Assembly: GCA_973895155.1 (NCBI GenBank)
Contig: OZ316895.1
Location: 11,098,001-11,162,000, forward strand
Source: Marsupella aquatica
Taxonomy: Eukaryota; Marchantiophyta
Reading direction: 5' to 3'
Length of the DNA: 64,000 nt
Shown: positions 43,425 through 55,000 of the stretch, in pieces
How positions within the stretch are numbered: the first letter of the stretch is position 1
Layout of the letters: every line of letters starts with the position of its first letter
Position numbers and translations under genes: made by a program
The notes under the pieces: generated by a model
What the model was told of the DNA's origin: nothing
Seen by the model: only the letters and a program-made list of their open reading frames with translations
Databases searched by the model: none

Positions 43425-45617
43425 CAACACGACAATGCAAAAGAAGCAGTCCGTAGGATATCACAACTAACAAAGATTGTGGAGCAAATGCCAGATGCAT
43501 TTACAGACATTGCACAGGTGACCAGATCACATATCCCTGCCGCAAATGCTCCCGCACGTCTACAAGAATCCACACAACTGGCCACGGACCAATCACCAAG
43601 AGCAAAACATGGACGTCCTTTGGGATCTAAAGATACCCAACCAAGGCAAAGAAAAACAACCACAACAATATCACCTATAATACCAGAAGTGATACCTACA
43701 CCAAGTCCTGTGGAAATCCTAGAAAATGAAGAAATCTCAATTCACTACATGAACACTAGGACCATCTGGAACAAAAACAATATTGCCATGGATGACAACT
43801 TTGCCTACCATATTTCCCAAAATATCACGGATACACAACCTGACCCTAAAACAATCAACGAGGCACAAAATGCCTAGATTGGTCAGAATGGGAAAAAGCA
43901 ATTAACTCATAATTGGATTCACTAATTAAACGCCAAGTGTTCGGACCTATTGTCCTAGCACCAACAGATACCCACTTAACGGATTATAAATGGACATTCG
44001 TGAAAAACATAAACGCACAATGCCAAGTTGCAAGACATAAGGCACGCCTTGTCGCGAATAGATACACGCAAATACCTAGGCGTGACTTTGACTTGACATA
44101 TGCACCAGTGATGGATGCAATAACCTATCGATACCTAGTTGGCTGTTCCCTAGGTCATCAACTAAAGATGAATCAAATGGATGTCGTCACAGCATATTTA
44201 TATGGATTACTGGATACAACCATATACATGAAAGCACCCCCAGAATTAATAAAATGACACACATATCATATTCAGGGGGAGCATAAGACAAAGCAAAACC
44301 CATCCACATCTCTACCTTATACCACAAAAAGACCCCAGGAAGGGAAAACAGGGCATGGTGGACCTATAATCCATCAAACACCATGTAGTGGACCTATTGC
44401 CCTTCGTAAGAGTGGACCTATTGTCCCTCCAATACATAAATCCATGCCTTTGGCCAAGGATGGATATGTTGTCCAGATCATGAGATCTTTATATGGACTA
44501 AAGCAAAGCGAAAGAATGTGGTATTAGAGATTTAAAGATGAAATGTTGAATATGGGTTTTACTAATGAAAATATTGCTCCTTGCTTATTCATTAAAAAAC
44601 ATGATGAGGAATTTTTAATAATTGCCGTCTATGTAGATGACATTAACTTATTTGGACACCTCAACTTATTACAACACACCATTAAGATACTAAACCGAGT
44701 ATTTGAGATGAAATACTTAGGCCAAACCCACTATTGTTTGGGCCTACAATTTGAACACCTACTTGATGGTATACTTTTACATCAGAGCACCTACACCACC
44801 AAAATCCTCAAACAATTCAACATGGACAAGGCACATCCTCTAACTTCTCCTATGGAAGTATGATCTCTAGATAGAGAAAAGGATGCATTCAGGAAGAGAA
44901 ATGAAAATGAACCACTACTTGGTCCTGAAAAACCATACTTATCAGCAATAGGAGCGCTCATGTTTCTAGCCAACCAGACATGACCAGACATTTCCTTTGC
45001 AGTAAACCTACTAGCCAGATACACTGCACAACCTACCATACGCCACTGGAATGGCATAAAAAGAATAATGTGCTACCTTCAAGGAACTATTGATATGGGA
45101 CTATATTTCCCTAATAACACTAATAAGACCTTAACAAGATACGCAGACGCTGGATATTTATCAGACCCAAACGACGCTAAATCATAGACTGGGTACGTAT
45201 TTCTATATGGTACTACAACCATTTCCTGGAAAAACACTAACATGCACTTCATCTAACCACGCCAAGATTATTGCATTATATGAAGCTAGCAGAGAGTGTA
45301 TTTGGCTAAGAAGAGTAATCGACCATATTAATACAAATTGCGGCTTACCAACACTAACCGGATTTACTACACTATTCAAAGACAATCAAGCATGTGTTGA
45401 ACAGGTCTCAAAAGGATTCATCAAAGGAGATCGCATCAAGCATATCGCACCAAAATTCTTCTTCACCCACAAACAACAAGGAGACACCATTCAAGTGAAG
45501 ACGATTACGAGCAAAGACAACCATGCAGATTTATTCACAAAAGCCTTGACTCCGGCATTACATACTATTCATTGTCAAGGCATAGGCTTACGCAGACTAT
45601 CAAAACTCAGAGATTAA
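43425..45617 (+). pseudogene. Copia C1 linker, reverse transcriptase and RNase H (degenerate)
   Basis: Starts in the inter-domain linker (QMPDAFTDIAQVTRSHIPAANAPAR), then the reverse transcriptase pieces YKWTFVKN, QMDVVTAYLYG, SLYGLKQS and catalytic YVDDINLFG, and RNase H pieces YADAGYLSDP, KDNQACVEQV and LFTKAL. Several stops, plus about 190 extra bases near 44257-44450 with repeated GTGGACCTAT. Same orientation and family as 17570-19118. Confidence 0.75.
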
Positions 45618-45820
45618 AAATAATATTTAACTCTAAATAGCCATAAACTTTTGTACTCTTATTTGTAAAGGTGGTTGTACTTTTCCCTTGCAGGAGTATG
45701 AGAGAGTTTTAATGAGATAACATCTCCATAAGAACAAAGTACAAAATCTAAGACTTTTGTTGGAGGACTTAACTAGTATAGAGTTGCTTGCATTACTTCC
45801 ATAATACAATCAAGGGCAAG

Positions 45821-45952
45821 TGTTAGAATACCATAGTTAAGTCACTAGGGTCACTTACCTAACCCTAGTTAGGAACCTTGTAACCCTTCATACTATATAT
45901 AAACATCACCCGAGGGAGAAGGTGTGATTCAGTTGGAGATTATAATCTAACA
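45821..45952 (+). repeat. Putative 3' LTR of C1, 132 bp
   Basis: Begins TGTTAGA and ends TCTAACA, a 7-bp inverted end pair, after a purine-rich CAAGGGCAAG. It has a TATATATAAA box at about 45894. The 5' partner is outside the window, so the length cannot be confirmed. Confidence 0.5.
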
Positions 45953-47758
45953 ATTTCAATAAAAAGTGAATAGTAAACAAAAGAAAGAGCAATAATTGGA
46001 AACCGTCACTAAATCACCTTTTAATTGAAAAGAAGGAAAGAATGATTTTTTTAAATACTACTTTTTATACATTAATAACACAACTTTAGCAATCTACATA
46101 GAAAATAAAGTTCTCTTGCATGAAACCTATGGGTAAGCCTCCATAACCTTGACGGAGCATACCTCATTTAGCAAGAAAAATCTCAAATGTCCTAATCAAA
46201 TAAAAGCTTGAATGCTACTAGAATTATTGATAACACAACATTCTATGGCATGTCTTGGGCCAAACCCTCCACTAAATATGTATTTTAGTGGTACTTGTCA
46301 CATTTTGCTCTATCTAAGATAGCCCTGGAAGGCAGTATCCGCAAATTGTTGGAGTAAGTGCTACGTACTTTGATGTTTTGCTAAAAAATCATTGCGCACA
46401 AAGGTCCAAAACATAATTTTTGCCATAATAGAAGAATGGGGAATATAAAATGAGCGAATGGGCTTTGAGGCAACACAAACATTCAGATTCTTTGCTCACT
46501 TCAAGTGTTTGAATTCAATGGCAGTAGAGTATATTGGTATAAAGTTTAGTTTGATACTCTGATGGGGCCCCTGACCATATTGCCCATTTACTTCCACCAT
46601 ATCTTTCAGCTTACTCTGACCACATAAGTTTAGGTCCCCAAAACCCCTTAAAAAAATGGTGGCCCCAATCCTTTGGACATAAATCACTCAACACTTGGGA
46701 AAATGTGAGGTGACAGAGCTCTGTACACAAAATACTTAACTTTTGGGAACATTGGAGGTCACAACCTTTGCACAGACAATAGTTGGACACTTATATATCT
46801 ACAACGTCCTAAATGCTCGAAGCTTAGAAAAGCTTGACACCCGAAGCTCACTGAGGTCACAGTCCTTCGCACCCAAAATATTTGACGATTGAAAATCTTG
46901 ACTTGATCAACAACTAGCCTGATTAGATATAGATGATACAAAATTTGCAACAATTTATTATTATTATCATTCTCAATTTGTCTTTGCCTTCAAAAGAAAC
47001 TGTTATTATTTTCATTTTGTCTTTGCTCTCCTATGTGCATGCACTTTAAATTATTTTCAATTGTCAAAGGTCTACAGACTTCACTCTAGATTGTAGAGTT
47101 GGTTTCCATGACACTAGATGGCTGATTGCCTGATTACAACAGGCGGCATCTACGAGTGGGACCCAAAGTTATCATTTACGAGCCTTGACTCAAGGATTCT
47201 ACTAATAAATGAGTTTAGAAAGACGACGCCGGCAGCATCATTCTAGACTTCCAATTGTGCCAACTCAAGCGGACATAACAAAAGAGTTCTGAAAAGGCGC
47301 TGGCAGCATCTAGTGATTGGACTGAAGGGTACGTCATAATAAATGACTTTTGAGGTAGCATGTAAGAGTGGGACCCATCAATCAGGCTTGTAGTGTTGCA
47401 AAGATATGATGAGAGAAAAAATGGCAAGGTGAAAACATCAAAATACTTGTTTTGTCTTCTTTGGATTAGGGAGATTTTTGTTTGAATAATGAAAGGTCAC
47501 CATAAAAGAAAGTATAAATTCAATGGTCAGAAAATGTTCCTTCCAAAAGTGAGTTTTACAAAAGTGAATTTGTAAAAGGACAATACATCACTTTTGGCTG
47601 GATAGAGTATTATAGTAATAGATATGAGACTACTAAGGAACCTACTTTTTATATTCTTGAGATATGTAGTCACACATTTATTAGTGTGTGTGAGACTAAG
47701 AAGGGAGACTAAATAAATGATGATGAACAGTGATTGGAACGAAGAGACGACGCCTGAT

Positions 47759-47782
47759 ATATATATTATTATTATTATTATT
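47759..47782 (+). repeat. ATT microsatellite
   Basis: Short run of ATT triplets preceded by a TATATA stretch. Confidence 0.8.
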
Positions 47783-47896
47783 TTGAAACTCCTTTATATA
47801 TGGGAACCAATAATAGATTGGAACGAAGAGACCTAGAATGTAGCCTGATACTTCGACCACAAACAAAACTGATTCCACTTCGTACAAACAAACTCC

Positions 47897-47968
47897 GCTT
47901 GAAATCCTGGGAATGCTTGAAATGCTTGAAATCCTGGGAATGCTTGAAATGCTGGGAATGCTTGAAAG
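47897..47968 (+). repeat. Minisatellite with units TGGGAATGCTTGAAA
   Basis: Three longer units and two shortened ones (ATGCTTGAA) in a head-to-tail run. The WECLK repeats in the plus-strand translation are a by-product. Confidence 0.75.
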
Positions 47969-49106
47969 ACAGCTTCGTGTGGGCGAGGCCCGCCGGCTTT
48001 GCCCCATCGAGTTCTCCTCCCGGAGTTGTTCGTTCCTGATGCGCGCTGTGGCAGTACGGTAACGGGTAACGGCTCGCGATCCTGCCAAATAATAATAATG
48101 GTTCACAATCGTTTCTGATATCTCCTGGCCGAGGCCATTTAATCGTTCCGCGTTCACGATTTGGAAGACGATCTCGAGGATTCGAGTTGAATGGCGATGG
48201 ATAATGGATTATTTATTTCGGAGTTTCCTCGATGGTGGTCTGCGGCTCGCCCGAGGAAAGCCTTCGAATCTGTGCCGTTTGGTGTATTCGTACTGACGAT
48301 TCTAATCTCGACAGAACGTGCAAGTAGTACGCCTGCCTCGCCTTCGGGTGTGGAAGTTTATGCTGCGGAGGAATTTGATTTCTACGCAAGTTTAGGAGGA
48401 CATTTTCCACGGGTAGGCGATGTTCATCGCCAATCGTAGATCGCTGCTGCAGGGCTTTTGCGTTGTGAGAGAGCAACAGCACGCGGAGAATAGCGGATGT
48501 GGTGCGGACTGCGGAGTCCTGGGCATCATTCAAGGTCTTGTATTGGGATGGAGGTGCCTTGCATGTAGGGCCTGGTAGGAATGTCGTGCTCTGCCGGACT
48601 AATCCAAATTTAGTAGGCGTGGATGTGGATGTGGATGAGGATTCGGTTTTAACATAAACTGATTTGAAGCTTTACGTCGAAGGTGACACATCTGTAGGCC
48701 GGCCCTGAGATATGGCTAGAGGAATCTTCACGAGAACCATCAACAATTAACTGGATCTGGAGGAGTGATAAGGGAGTGATACTTCAGATCTCCAGCAAAC
48801 GGGGTGGAAAAGTTTGTTTCAGAAATGCGATGGTGTACATTGTCAATTGGTCAATAGTTACTGGCCCCCATGTGAACTGGGAATGTGTAGCTACCAGCCG
48901 GGCCTTGAATCTGTAGAGATGATCTAGAGTGGAACAATCCGGAAACCTCCGGGCTTATTTTTTGTTCTTGATTTGAGGTATCAAGGCAACATTATAACGC
49001 AGTGGCATCGTCTATTGACTTCCATCGTGATGTGAATCGCCGCCCGCAGGTAACGTGAGCTCCGAAAAATGTAAATTTTGCTCCCTTCCTAGGACTTCAT
49101 GTGAAG

Positions 49107-50903
49107 ATGAAATTTCATGGCTTCACGCGTGGTGGAAGGAAACTCGAGGGTGCCAACCACAACCTTCGATGGGTAATATTTTTGCGGTTTTCCTTCCTGC
49201 TAGGACTGATCTGTTTTGCAAACCACGCCTTCTCAAATTTCGGGCGGAATTGGACGTACACCTCGCCGAACGAAAAACATGAGCATGACCACGGCCTCAG
49301 TAGCATGGTTCTCACCAGGCTCTCGCCTGATAAAGAGCTAATTGCTGCGATCAAGGAAGCCACGCGACTGGCCGCCGGAGGAACCGAGCCTGCTCCTTTG
49401 ACAGAAGAGGAGCGCAGGCAATGGGATCTCGCCAATCCGTGCAGGAGCCGCCTCGGTCTCAAATCGATATATGCCCGCAGGAAGTACGCTCCAGATGTGG
49501 ACGATAATCTTAGATTGGACATAGTTCTACAAGAGTACGCCAAGCTTCATAGGACTTGTAGGCAGAGGGTGGGTAACCTCAAGGAGTACTTCCTAGCGAG
49601 GAATTCCAGCATACCCGGATGTAAGTTCGCAATAGCGGACTACTCTGAGGGGGGCGGGCTGGGCAACAAGATCCTGGCGGTGACGAACACGGTGTTATAC
49701 TCGATTCTTACACAGCGGATCGTCCTGGTTCCGGCCGCAACTCTCGTGCCGGCTCTAATGTGCGAGCCTTTTCCTGGCTCTTCGTGGGTGCTTGAGGCAG
49801 GCAATGGTGCCGATTCGAGCTTCCCAGTGCCGCCATTCGATGCCGCACACGTTGGGAAGTGGATGTATTTCGACGCGGTGTACAAGGAGCTTGACGATGC
49901 GAGACTGAGCGAGGGGGAAAACTCTACACGACCCCCACCGTCCAGCATTTACTCTTCCTCGATGACGGTCTATCAATATCAGCCGGATAGCAGGTTTTTC
50001 TGCGACGCGGAGCAAGAGAGCTTCACTGGTGTTACGTGGCTCTACTTCACGGGATGCATCTACATGATCCCAAGGTTTTTCGCCCTACCCTCATTACGGC
50101 CGACGTTGGAAGCTCTTTTCCCGGACAGACTAGTTCTCACGCATATGGTGAGGTCCATAATGCTGCCGGAGGATCTCGTGTGGGAGAGGACTCTGGAAAG
50201 CTATAAATCTAACTTGGAAATAGCCGATCGCCGCATCGGCGTGCAGGTTCGATACAGGCGGAATTTGGAAGAGTACATGACAATGAATCCTATCATCAAC
50301 GACAGACTGATGAAGTGCGCCGTTGACAACGGAGTCCTTCCACCTTTCCTCCAGACCAACGCAACGGATGCCGAGCTGAGTGGAGATGGACGAGTGGTGA
50401 AGCTGTTTATTGCGTCGCTTTTCACGGGATTTGCAGACATGTTGTCGGAGACATATCTACCTCATCCGAAATCGACTGGAGAGGTCGTTAGCGTGGTTCA
50501 GCTATCGAGTGAGGCCAAGCAGAAGTATGGATTAGATGTTGATAGACAGTCCTTGCTGGAGATCATGATGCTCAGCTTTTCGGACGACATATTCGTTACT
50601 CCCCTCTCGACCTTTGGCGGGCTGGCACAAGCTTACGGTGCACTTGTACCATGGATTATCGACTTCAGATATGGCTACCAATTTGGACCGTGCAAGCGCG
50701 GGCAAACGGTGGACTTGTGCTATCAGGAGGCTCATTTCAGTTACTCGTGCCCTCACGATGTAGATGTTAATGGCAAAGTCATCTCCGAGGTCGTTCCATA
50801 TATCAGGAATTGCCTCCAGGTCGATTCCCAACCAAACATACCACCTGGCTTCCAACTCATCACCGCTATTCCATCCAAGTCTGGGCAGCAGCCGGAAGCT
50901 TGA
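49107..50903 (+). CDS. GT37 family (xyloglucan-type) fucosyltransferase, 598 aa
   Basis: A type II Golgi membrane enzyme that would move fucose from GDP-fucose to galactose on wall polysaccharides such as xyloglucan or arabinogalactan. A single hydrophobic anchor lies at about residues 20-42 (VIFLRFSFLLGLICFA) after a short basic tail. Family marks: GGGLGNKILAVTNT at 182-195, the donor-binding IGVQVRYRR at about 377-385, LSTFGGLAQAYG near 500-511, and a cysteine-rich end (GPCKRGQTVDLCYQEAHF...CP). Length is close to Arabidopsis FUT1 (558), with an extended stem. The ATG at 49107 was chosen because the preceding GTG is not a standard start. No introns in the coding region. It looks functional and is the only clear host gene. 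The exact acceptor cannot be told from sequence. Confidence 0.9.
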   Translation: MKFHGFTRGGRKLEGANHNLRWVIFLRFSFLLGLICFANHAFSNFGRNWTYTSPNEKHEHDHGLSSMVLTRLSPDKELIAAIKEATRLAAGGTEPAPLTEEERRQWDLANPCRSRLGLKSIYARRKYAPDVDDNLRLDIVLQEYAKLHRTCRQRVGNLKEYFLARNSSIPGCKFAIADYSEGGGLGNKILAVTNTVLYSILTQRIVLVPAATLVPALMCEPFPGSSWVLEAGNGADSSFPVPPFDAAHVGKWMYFDAVYKELDDARLSEGENSTRPPPSSIYSSSMTVYQYQPDSRFFCDAEQESFTGVTWLYFTGCIYMIPRFFALPSLRPTLEALFPDRLVLTHMVRSIMLPEDLVWERTLESYKSNLEIADRRIGVQVRYRRNLEEYMTMNPIINDRLMKCAVDNGVLPPFLQTNATDAELSGDGRVVKLFIASLFTGFADMLSETYLPHPKSTGEVVSVVQLSSEAKQKYGLDVDRQSLLEIMMLSFSDDIFVTPLSTFGGLAQAYGALVPWIIDFRYGYQFGPCKRGQTVDLCYQEAHFSYSCPHDVDVNGKVISEVVPYIRNCLQVDSQPNIPPGFQLITAIPSKSGQQPEA

Positions 50904-51149
50904 GCTCTTCTCATTTTCCAACTCGAGAAAAGTGAAAGATTGCATTTGTTGAACAGCACGCTCGTATTCAGCGTGCTGTGGAGAGGGAGAGATTCACTAG
51001 AAAGATTGAACCCATAGCGAAAATGGAGCGTGTTATATTGTACCGTCGTTAGATCACGAACCATTGTAACATAGCTTAAACGGAGCTTGTGACGTTGTAC
51101 CATCGTCAGATTTCGCGAAATGTGGTCACCAGAGAAAGACATACGGATC
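50904..51149 (+). other. 3' flank of the fucosyltransferase gene
   Basis: Contains two diverged copies of a GGAGCGTGTTATATTGTACCGTCGT-like segment (about 51023 and 51081). A polyadenylation signal is not obvious. Confidence 0.3.
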
Positions 51150-51391
51150 AATCATGATCAATGGTCACAAGAGAAAGGCAGATCAATCTACGGTAGGAAA
51201 GACAATATACAACTCACAAACAATGTAATCACTAAATCCTATAGCGGATAATTCGCCTTGATAACCGGTGGAGTGGAGCCAGGACAAACTGAGTAGTGGA
51301 GCTGATCCGAGTGTGATCTCCAAATGATGCTTTGGCACTTGGAAGTGTAGATCCAAATAACTTCCTATGAAAGGCTAAGTTACTGTCAACA
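51150..51391 (-). repeat. Putative 3' LTR of D (far end undefined)
   Basis: On the minus strand TGTTGACAGTAACTTAGCC follows a purine-rich GAGCGAGGG. The far boundary is uncertain. A near-duplicate of GGTCACnAGAGAAAG at about 51123 and 51163 may mark it. Confidence 0.4.
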
Positions 51392-51435
51392 CCCTCGCTC
51401 TAAGGGCTAAAGTGTTCCTAAGCAGATAGGAAAAG

Positions 51436-51897
51436 ATGGGGCACATAATGGCGCAGATGCAGATCAGAATGTCGTGGACCTGCTGGATATATACAGGTAT
51501 GTGGCTGATGTTGTCAAGCTTGCGAAAGGTGGTTTCTTTAGTGGATCTAAAGCTGGAACATCTGCAACGGAGACTAGCTGAGAAGACAAGCCATGGGATA
51601 GATGTGGATGATGGTAAGCAAATGCTGAAACCCGTGACAGACAGCGTAGTGAATTGTTACATTCTCACAAAGTCGAGGAAGCAGATTGGGCCTTATGAGC
51701 TGATGTCCTATAGATGTATAAATAGAGCGTGGCAGGATGCGTTGAAAAATACAGAAGAGTGGACAGCCTTGGAATGGATGAAACGTGAAGTATCGAGCAG
51801 AAAGTATAAGTCTCGTCAGGAACAGATTCAAAGGTATTGGTTCAATCTTCATGACTTACAAGAAGAGATCCAGAAAAATCCATGGAGTAAAGTATAA
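51436..51897 (+). CDS. Antisense ORF in Copia D, 153 aa, function unknown
   Basis: Intact frame from ATG at 51436, running opposite to D between its pol stop (51904-51906) and its 3' LTR (51391). The two stops are tail to tail, six bases apart. The protein is basic and helical, with LKLEHLQRRLAEK and CINRAWQDALKNTEEWTALEW. No domain recognised. Its survival without stops, while D's pol has shifted frames, is notable. It could be an element-carried gene, like the antisense frame in C2, or an older host gene fragment. Confidence 0.4.
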   Translation: MGHIMAQMQIRMSWTCWIYTGMWLMLSSLRKVVSLVDLKLEHLQRRLAEKTSHGIDVDDGKQMLKPVTDSVVNCYILTKSRKQIGPYELMSYRCINRAWQDALKNTEEWTALEWMKREVSSRKYKSRQEQIQRYWFNLHDLQEEIQKNPWSKV

Positions 51898-51903
51898 ACC
51901 ATT

Positions 51904-52217
51904 TCAGGATGGCAGCATTGCAGCAGAAATGTGTGGGTGTTCAGAGTGAGATAATACGGTCTTCATGAGATTAGAAAGATCCAGTACTCCAATGGCTGTT
52001 CGATGTCGTTCAAAATGTGGTCGGGACAAGGCCTTGGTAAGTACATCAGCAGGTTGCTGATCGGTTGGAATGTATTTTAGACTGATCTCCCCCTCAAGGA
52101 CGCATTCCCGAAAAAAATGATGGTGAACTTCAATGTGCTTAGTGCGTGCATGAAAAATTGGATTACGGGCAAGCTTGATGGCGCCTTCATTGTCACAGTG
52201 AAGAACTGTGTTCGATG
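51904..52217 (-). pseudogene. Copia D RNase H, C-terminal part
   Basis: The minus-strand translation reads VLHCDNEGAIKLARNPIF, HARTKHIEVHHHF, ADVLTKALSR, then LDLSNLM and a stop. This is the usual end of Ty1/Copia pol. It starts at the C2 insertion site and continues from 58346. Confidence 0.85.
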
Positions 52218-52520
52218 TGTTGGAATTTGTCAGTCCTGTCCATTGCTGACTCCCTTTGGCTCATTGTCGGGAGTTGTTTTTTTACTGGCTGTCTCGGACT
52301 CGCTGCAGTAGTCGGTAGGCAGTCTTCCCTAGATCCGTTTTTGGATCAGTCTGACTGCGCCCCACTTAGCACAGTCCTAACCATAATTAGTTAGTCTGAT
52401 CCCGGGATTATCCCTGTCGGCTGCTTGCCGCTGGTGCCTACTTACGCCCTCACTTAAGCTGTATATAATGAGCCTCAGCGCTCCCGATTAATCAAGTTTC
52501 ACACATTGAAAACTTCCACA
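52218..52520 (+). repeat. 5' LTR of C2, 303 bp
   Basis: Matches 58043-58345 base for base except for scattered transitions. Contains a TGTATATAATG TATA-like box near 52460. Confidence 0.92.
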
Positions 52521-52534
52521 TGGTATCAGAGCAC
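52521..52534 (+). other. Primer-binding site, initiator tRNA-Met
   Basis: TGGTATCAGAGCAC directly after the LTR, the standard Copia primer site. Confidence 0.92.
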
Positions 52535-52583
52535 TGCTCCTGGAACCCTCATACTCATACTGATAGAGTAAGCGGTAATCACC

Positions 52584-53843
52584 ATGGCTTCAGGCGACGC
52601 AACCAAGCTCTCTTTTTCAGATAGCGACAAGTTAACTGGGGCACACAATTACATTGTGTGGTCCTTTTATGTTGAGCAAATTCTGAGAGAAAGAGACCTC
52701 TGGGAGATTGTCGACCCCACCACGAATACACCTACTCCAACAGCTGGAGGAAGTAACGCTGCCCAGCAGCATACTCCCTCACAAGCACAAAGCGCAGCAT
52801 CAGCATCTTCTGAAGGAGGCGATGCTCAGCAGCGACCTGCAGCTACCAGTGGACCCGCAGCAGGTGCATCAAAGAGCCTGGCTGACGTCCAGAAGCAGGA
52901 GGACAGGGTAATCATTATACTTACCAAGACCGTCCATTCTTCTATTATTCCTATCGTTCGAAGGCTTAGTAAGGATCCTGCCAAGCTGTGGGCTATCCTT
53001 AAGCAAAAGTTTGAGTCATCAGCACTCCAATGAAAGCTGGATCTCAAGTTCGCTCTTGCTGAAGCTCGCATGAGTGAGGGGTCCTCAGTGGAGGCCTACC
53101 TCAAGAAGATCGAGTACCATGTAATGCAACTAGGCAGCATAGGAGAGGAAATAGACAACAAGGAACTCATTCATATTGTGCTAAGAAATTTGCCTGCAAG
53201 CTGGTCTGCGTTCAAATCAGTCTATAGTGTCATGTATGCCAAGGATCCTCTAGCCAATTTTTCAGATCTGGAGGAGTATTTATAGGCTGAAGAATTCAGT
53301 CGTAAACCACACAACGAAGCTGATGAGCAATCTCTGCTTGCCCTCACTTACCCAAAACATGGAGAGGGAAGTAGAGGTCATCGTGGACGCGGAAGGGGAC
53401 GTCATGACCGAGGAAGACCTCATAGAGCATATGATGGTGGACCAGATCGACGAAACTGCAACTTCTGTGGGAAGCAAGGCCACTGGGAAGCTGACTGCTT
53501 CATTAAAACGGCTGACACAGAGATCAAGACGATGTCTGTGTCTCAGTTGAAGGACCTGCACTCGAAAATCAAAGACATCAAAGCCACTCCTGCATCCAAG
53601 GCATACTTTGCTGAGGGGGACATTGGAGACAACAACTCTGAGTTTGGTGAATCCAGTGATCCCAAATCTTCACTCACTATTGAAGCAATGCTCAGTGAAC
53701 TTGATGTCAACAGCACTAAAGACAAGACCTGGATTCTTGACAGTGGAGCCTCAGCTCACATTAGTCGAGACAATAGTGGTTTTGTGAATCTTACTGCATG
53801 GAGGTGCCTCTACCTCCACTGTCTTGATGGCCAATGGCTCTAA
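52584..53843 (+). pseudogene. C2 gag and protease, two stops and a frameshift
   Basis: ATG at 52584. Gag core KLTGAHNYIVWSFYVEQIL; TGA at 53031 and TAG at 53283 interrupt it in frame, both explicable by C to T. The CCHC knuckle CNFCGKQGHWEADC lies near 53457-53500. Protease site WILDSGASAHI lies near 53731-53763. The frame shifts by one at about 53800, after which the next frame carries on. Confidence 0.85.
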
Positions 53844-55000
53844 AATGCCAGTCACAGGATCTGGATCTATTCGAGATGTTTTGTATGTACCGTCTATTGC
53901 TAGAAATTTACTCTCCGTTGGCAAGTTCACTGATCAAGGCCACTCCGTGCTGTTCAATTCATCTAGCTGCTATATATTTGATCCAAATAGACCATCACAG
54001 CCCTACCTCAAGGGCTATAGAGATCCTCGTAGCAAGCTATACAAGGTGAAGTTGCCAGACCATCCTCCCGGGAGAAATCTAGCTAAGCCTATGCTGCTGC
54101 ACCCCAAGCTATCTTCTCAATGTCACCTGGCCGAATCACGACTATCTCAAACAGAGCTCTGGCATCAACGTTTGGGACACTCTAGTCATCAACGTATAAG
54201 CTACATGATCCGGAAGGAGTTAATCACGGGAGCTCCATCTTCACTCCCTACCCCTGACCAACTATGCGAGACTTGCATAAAAGGGAAGCAATCTCGTCAT
54301 CACATACCTAAGCTTGCAACATCTCGTGCAACTAAAACTCTGGAATTAATCCACTCTGACCTCTGTGGTCCCTTACCGGTTGCCTCTCTCTGTGGAGCAA
54401 GGTACATAATGACATTCACCGATGACTTCTCTCGACACTCATGGGTCTACTTTCCAAGAACCAAAGACGAAGCCTTAAACATATTCAAAATCTTCAAGCA
54501 GGAAGTCGAGACCTCTCTCAGCGCAAAAATCATGTGTCTACGCAGCAACAGAGGGGGAGAGTATATGTCAGATTTATTCAAATCATTTTGTCAGCAGCAA
54601 GGCATACACAGGCAGCTCACCATAGCAGGAACCCCTCATCAGAATGGGGTAGCAGAACGTAAAAACCGGACCCTTCTTAATATCGTACGTAGCTTGTCAA
54701 TTGGCTCAAACTTTCCAGCCTACCTATGGGAAGAATTGGTCAACACAGCCAATTACATCAACAATAGATGTAGCACACGAGCCTTGAATCTCTCTACCCC
54801 CACTGAATGTCTGACGGGTATCAAACCAGACGTCAGTCATTTTTGTATTATAGGAAGTACAGCACATGTCCACATACCCAAAGAAATGCGCAACAAGCTC
54901 CAGCCAAAATCAATATGAACTGTGCTTATAGGCTACGACAACAATAGCAAGGCATATCGCTACTTCGGTCCAGAATCACGTAAAATCCTCATCTCTCGGG
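53824..55000 (+). pseudogene. C2 GAG-pre-integrase and integrase, catalytic Asp replaced
   Basis: Contains LWHQRLGHSSHQRI and CETCIKGKQ (zinc segment), the first acidic residue in HSDLCGP, then MCLRSNRGGEY where Copia integrases have an Asp before RGGE, and the final Glu in GVAERKNRT. The Asp to Asn change fits a G to A transition and should abolish strand transfer. TGA at 54916 ends the frame; the MITE at 55001 follows. Confidence 0.85.

Larger units (their letters stand above)
17570..45952 (+). mobile_element. Copia element C1, decayed, split by M
   Basis: Copia coding remnants at 17570-19118 (protease edge to integrase) and 43425-45617 (linker, reverse transcriptase, RNase H) are in the correct order and same strand, separated by M with its TCCAC duplication. 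A short 3' LTR follows at 45821-45952. The gag and 5' LTR are not seen and should lie left of A and B, which implies that A/B also sit inside C1. Numerous stops and shifts mark it as the oldest layer here. Confidence 0.65.
45953..49106. other. Intergenic region upstream of the fucosyltransferase
   Basis: AT-rich to about 47.8 kb, then mixed composition. Small ORFs on both strands lack any recognisable domain. It should contain the promoter and 5' untranslated region of the downstream gene; acceptor-like CGCCCGCAG at about 49041-49049 and CCTTCCTAG near 49084-49092 hint at a leader intron. Confidence 0.35.

Noticed and set aside
47800-48039. A small cysteine/tryptophan repeat protein (WECLK)
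   Set aside because: It is the translation of a short minisatellite.
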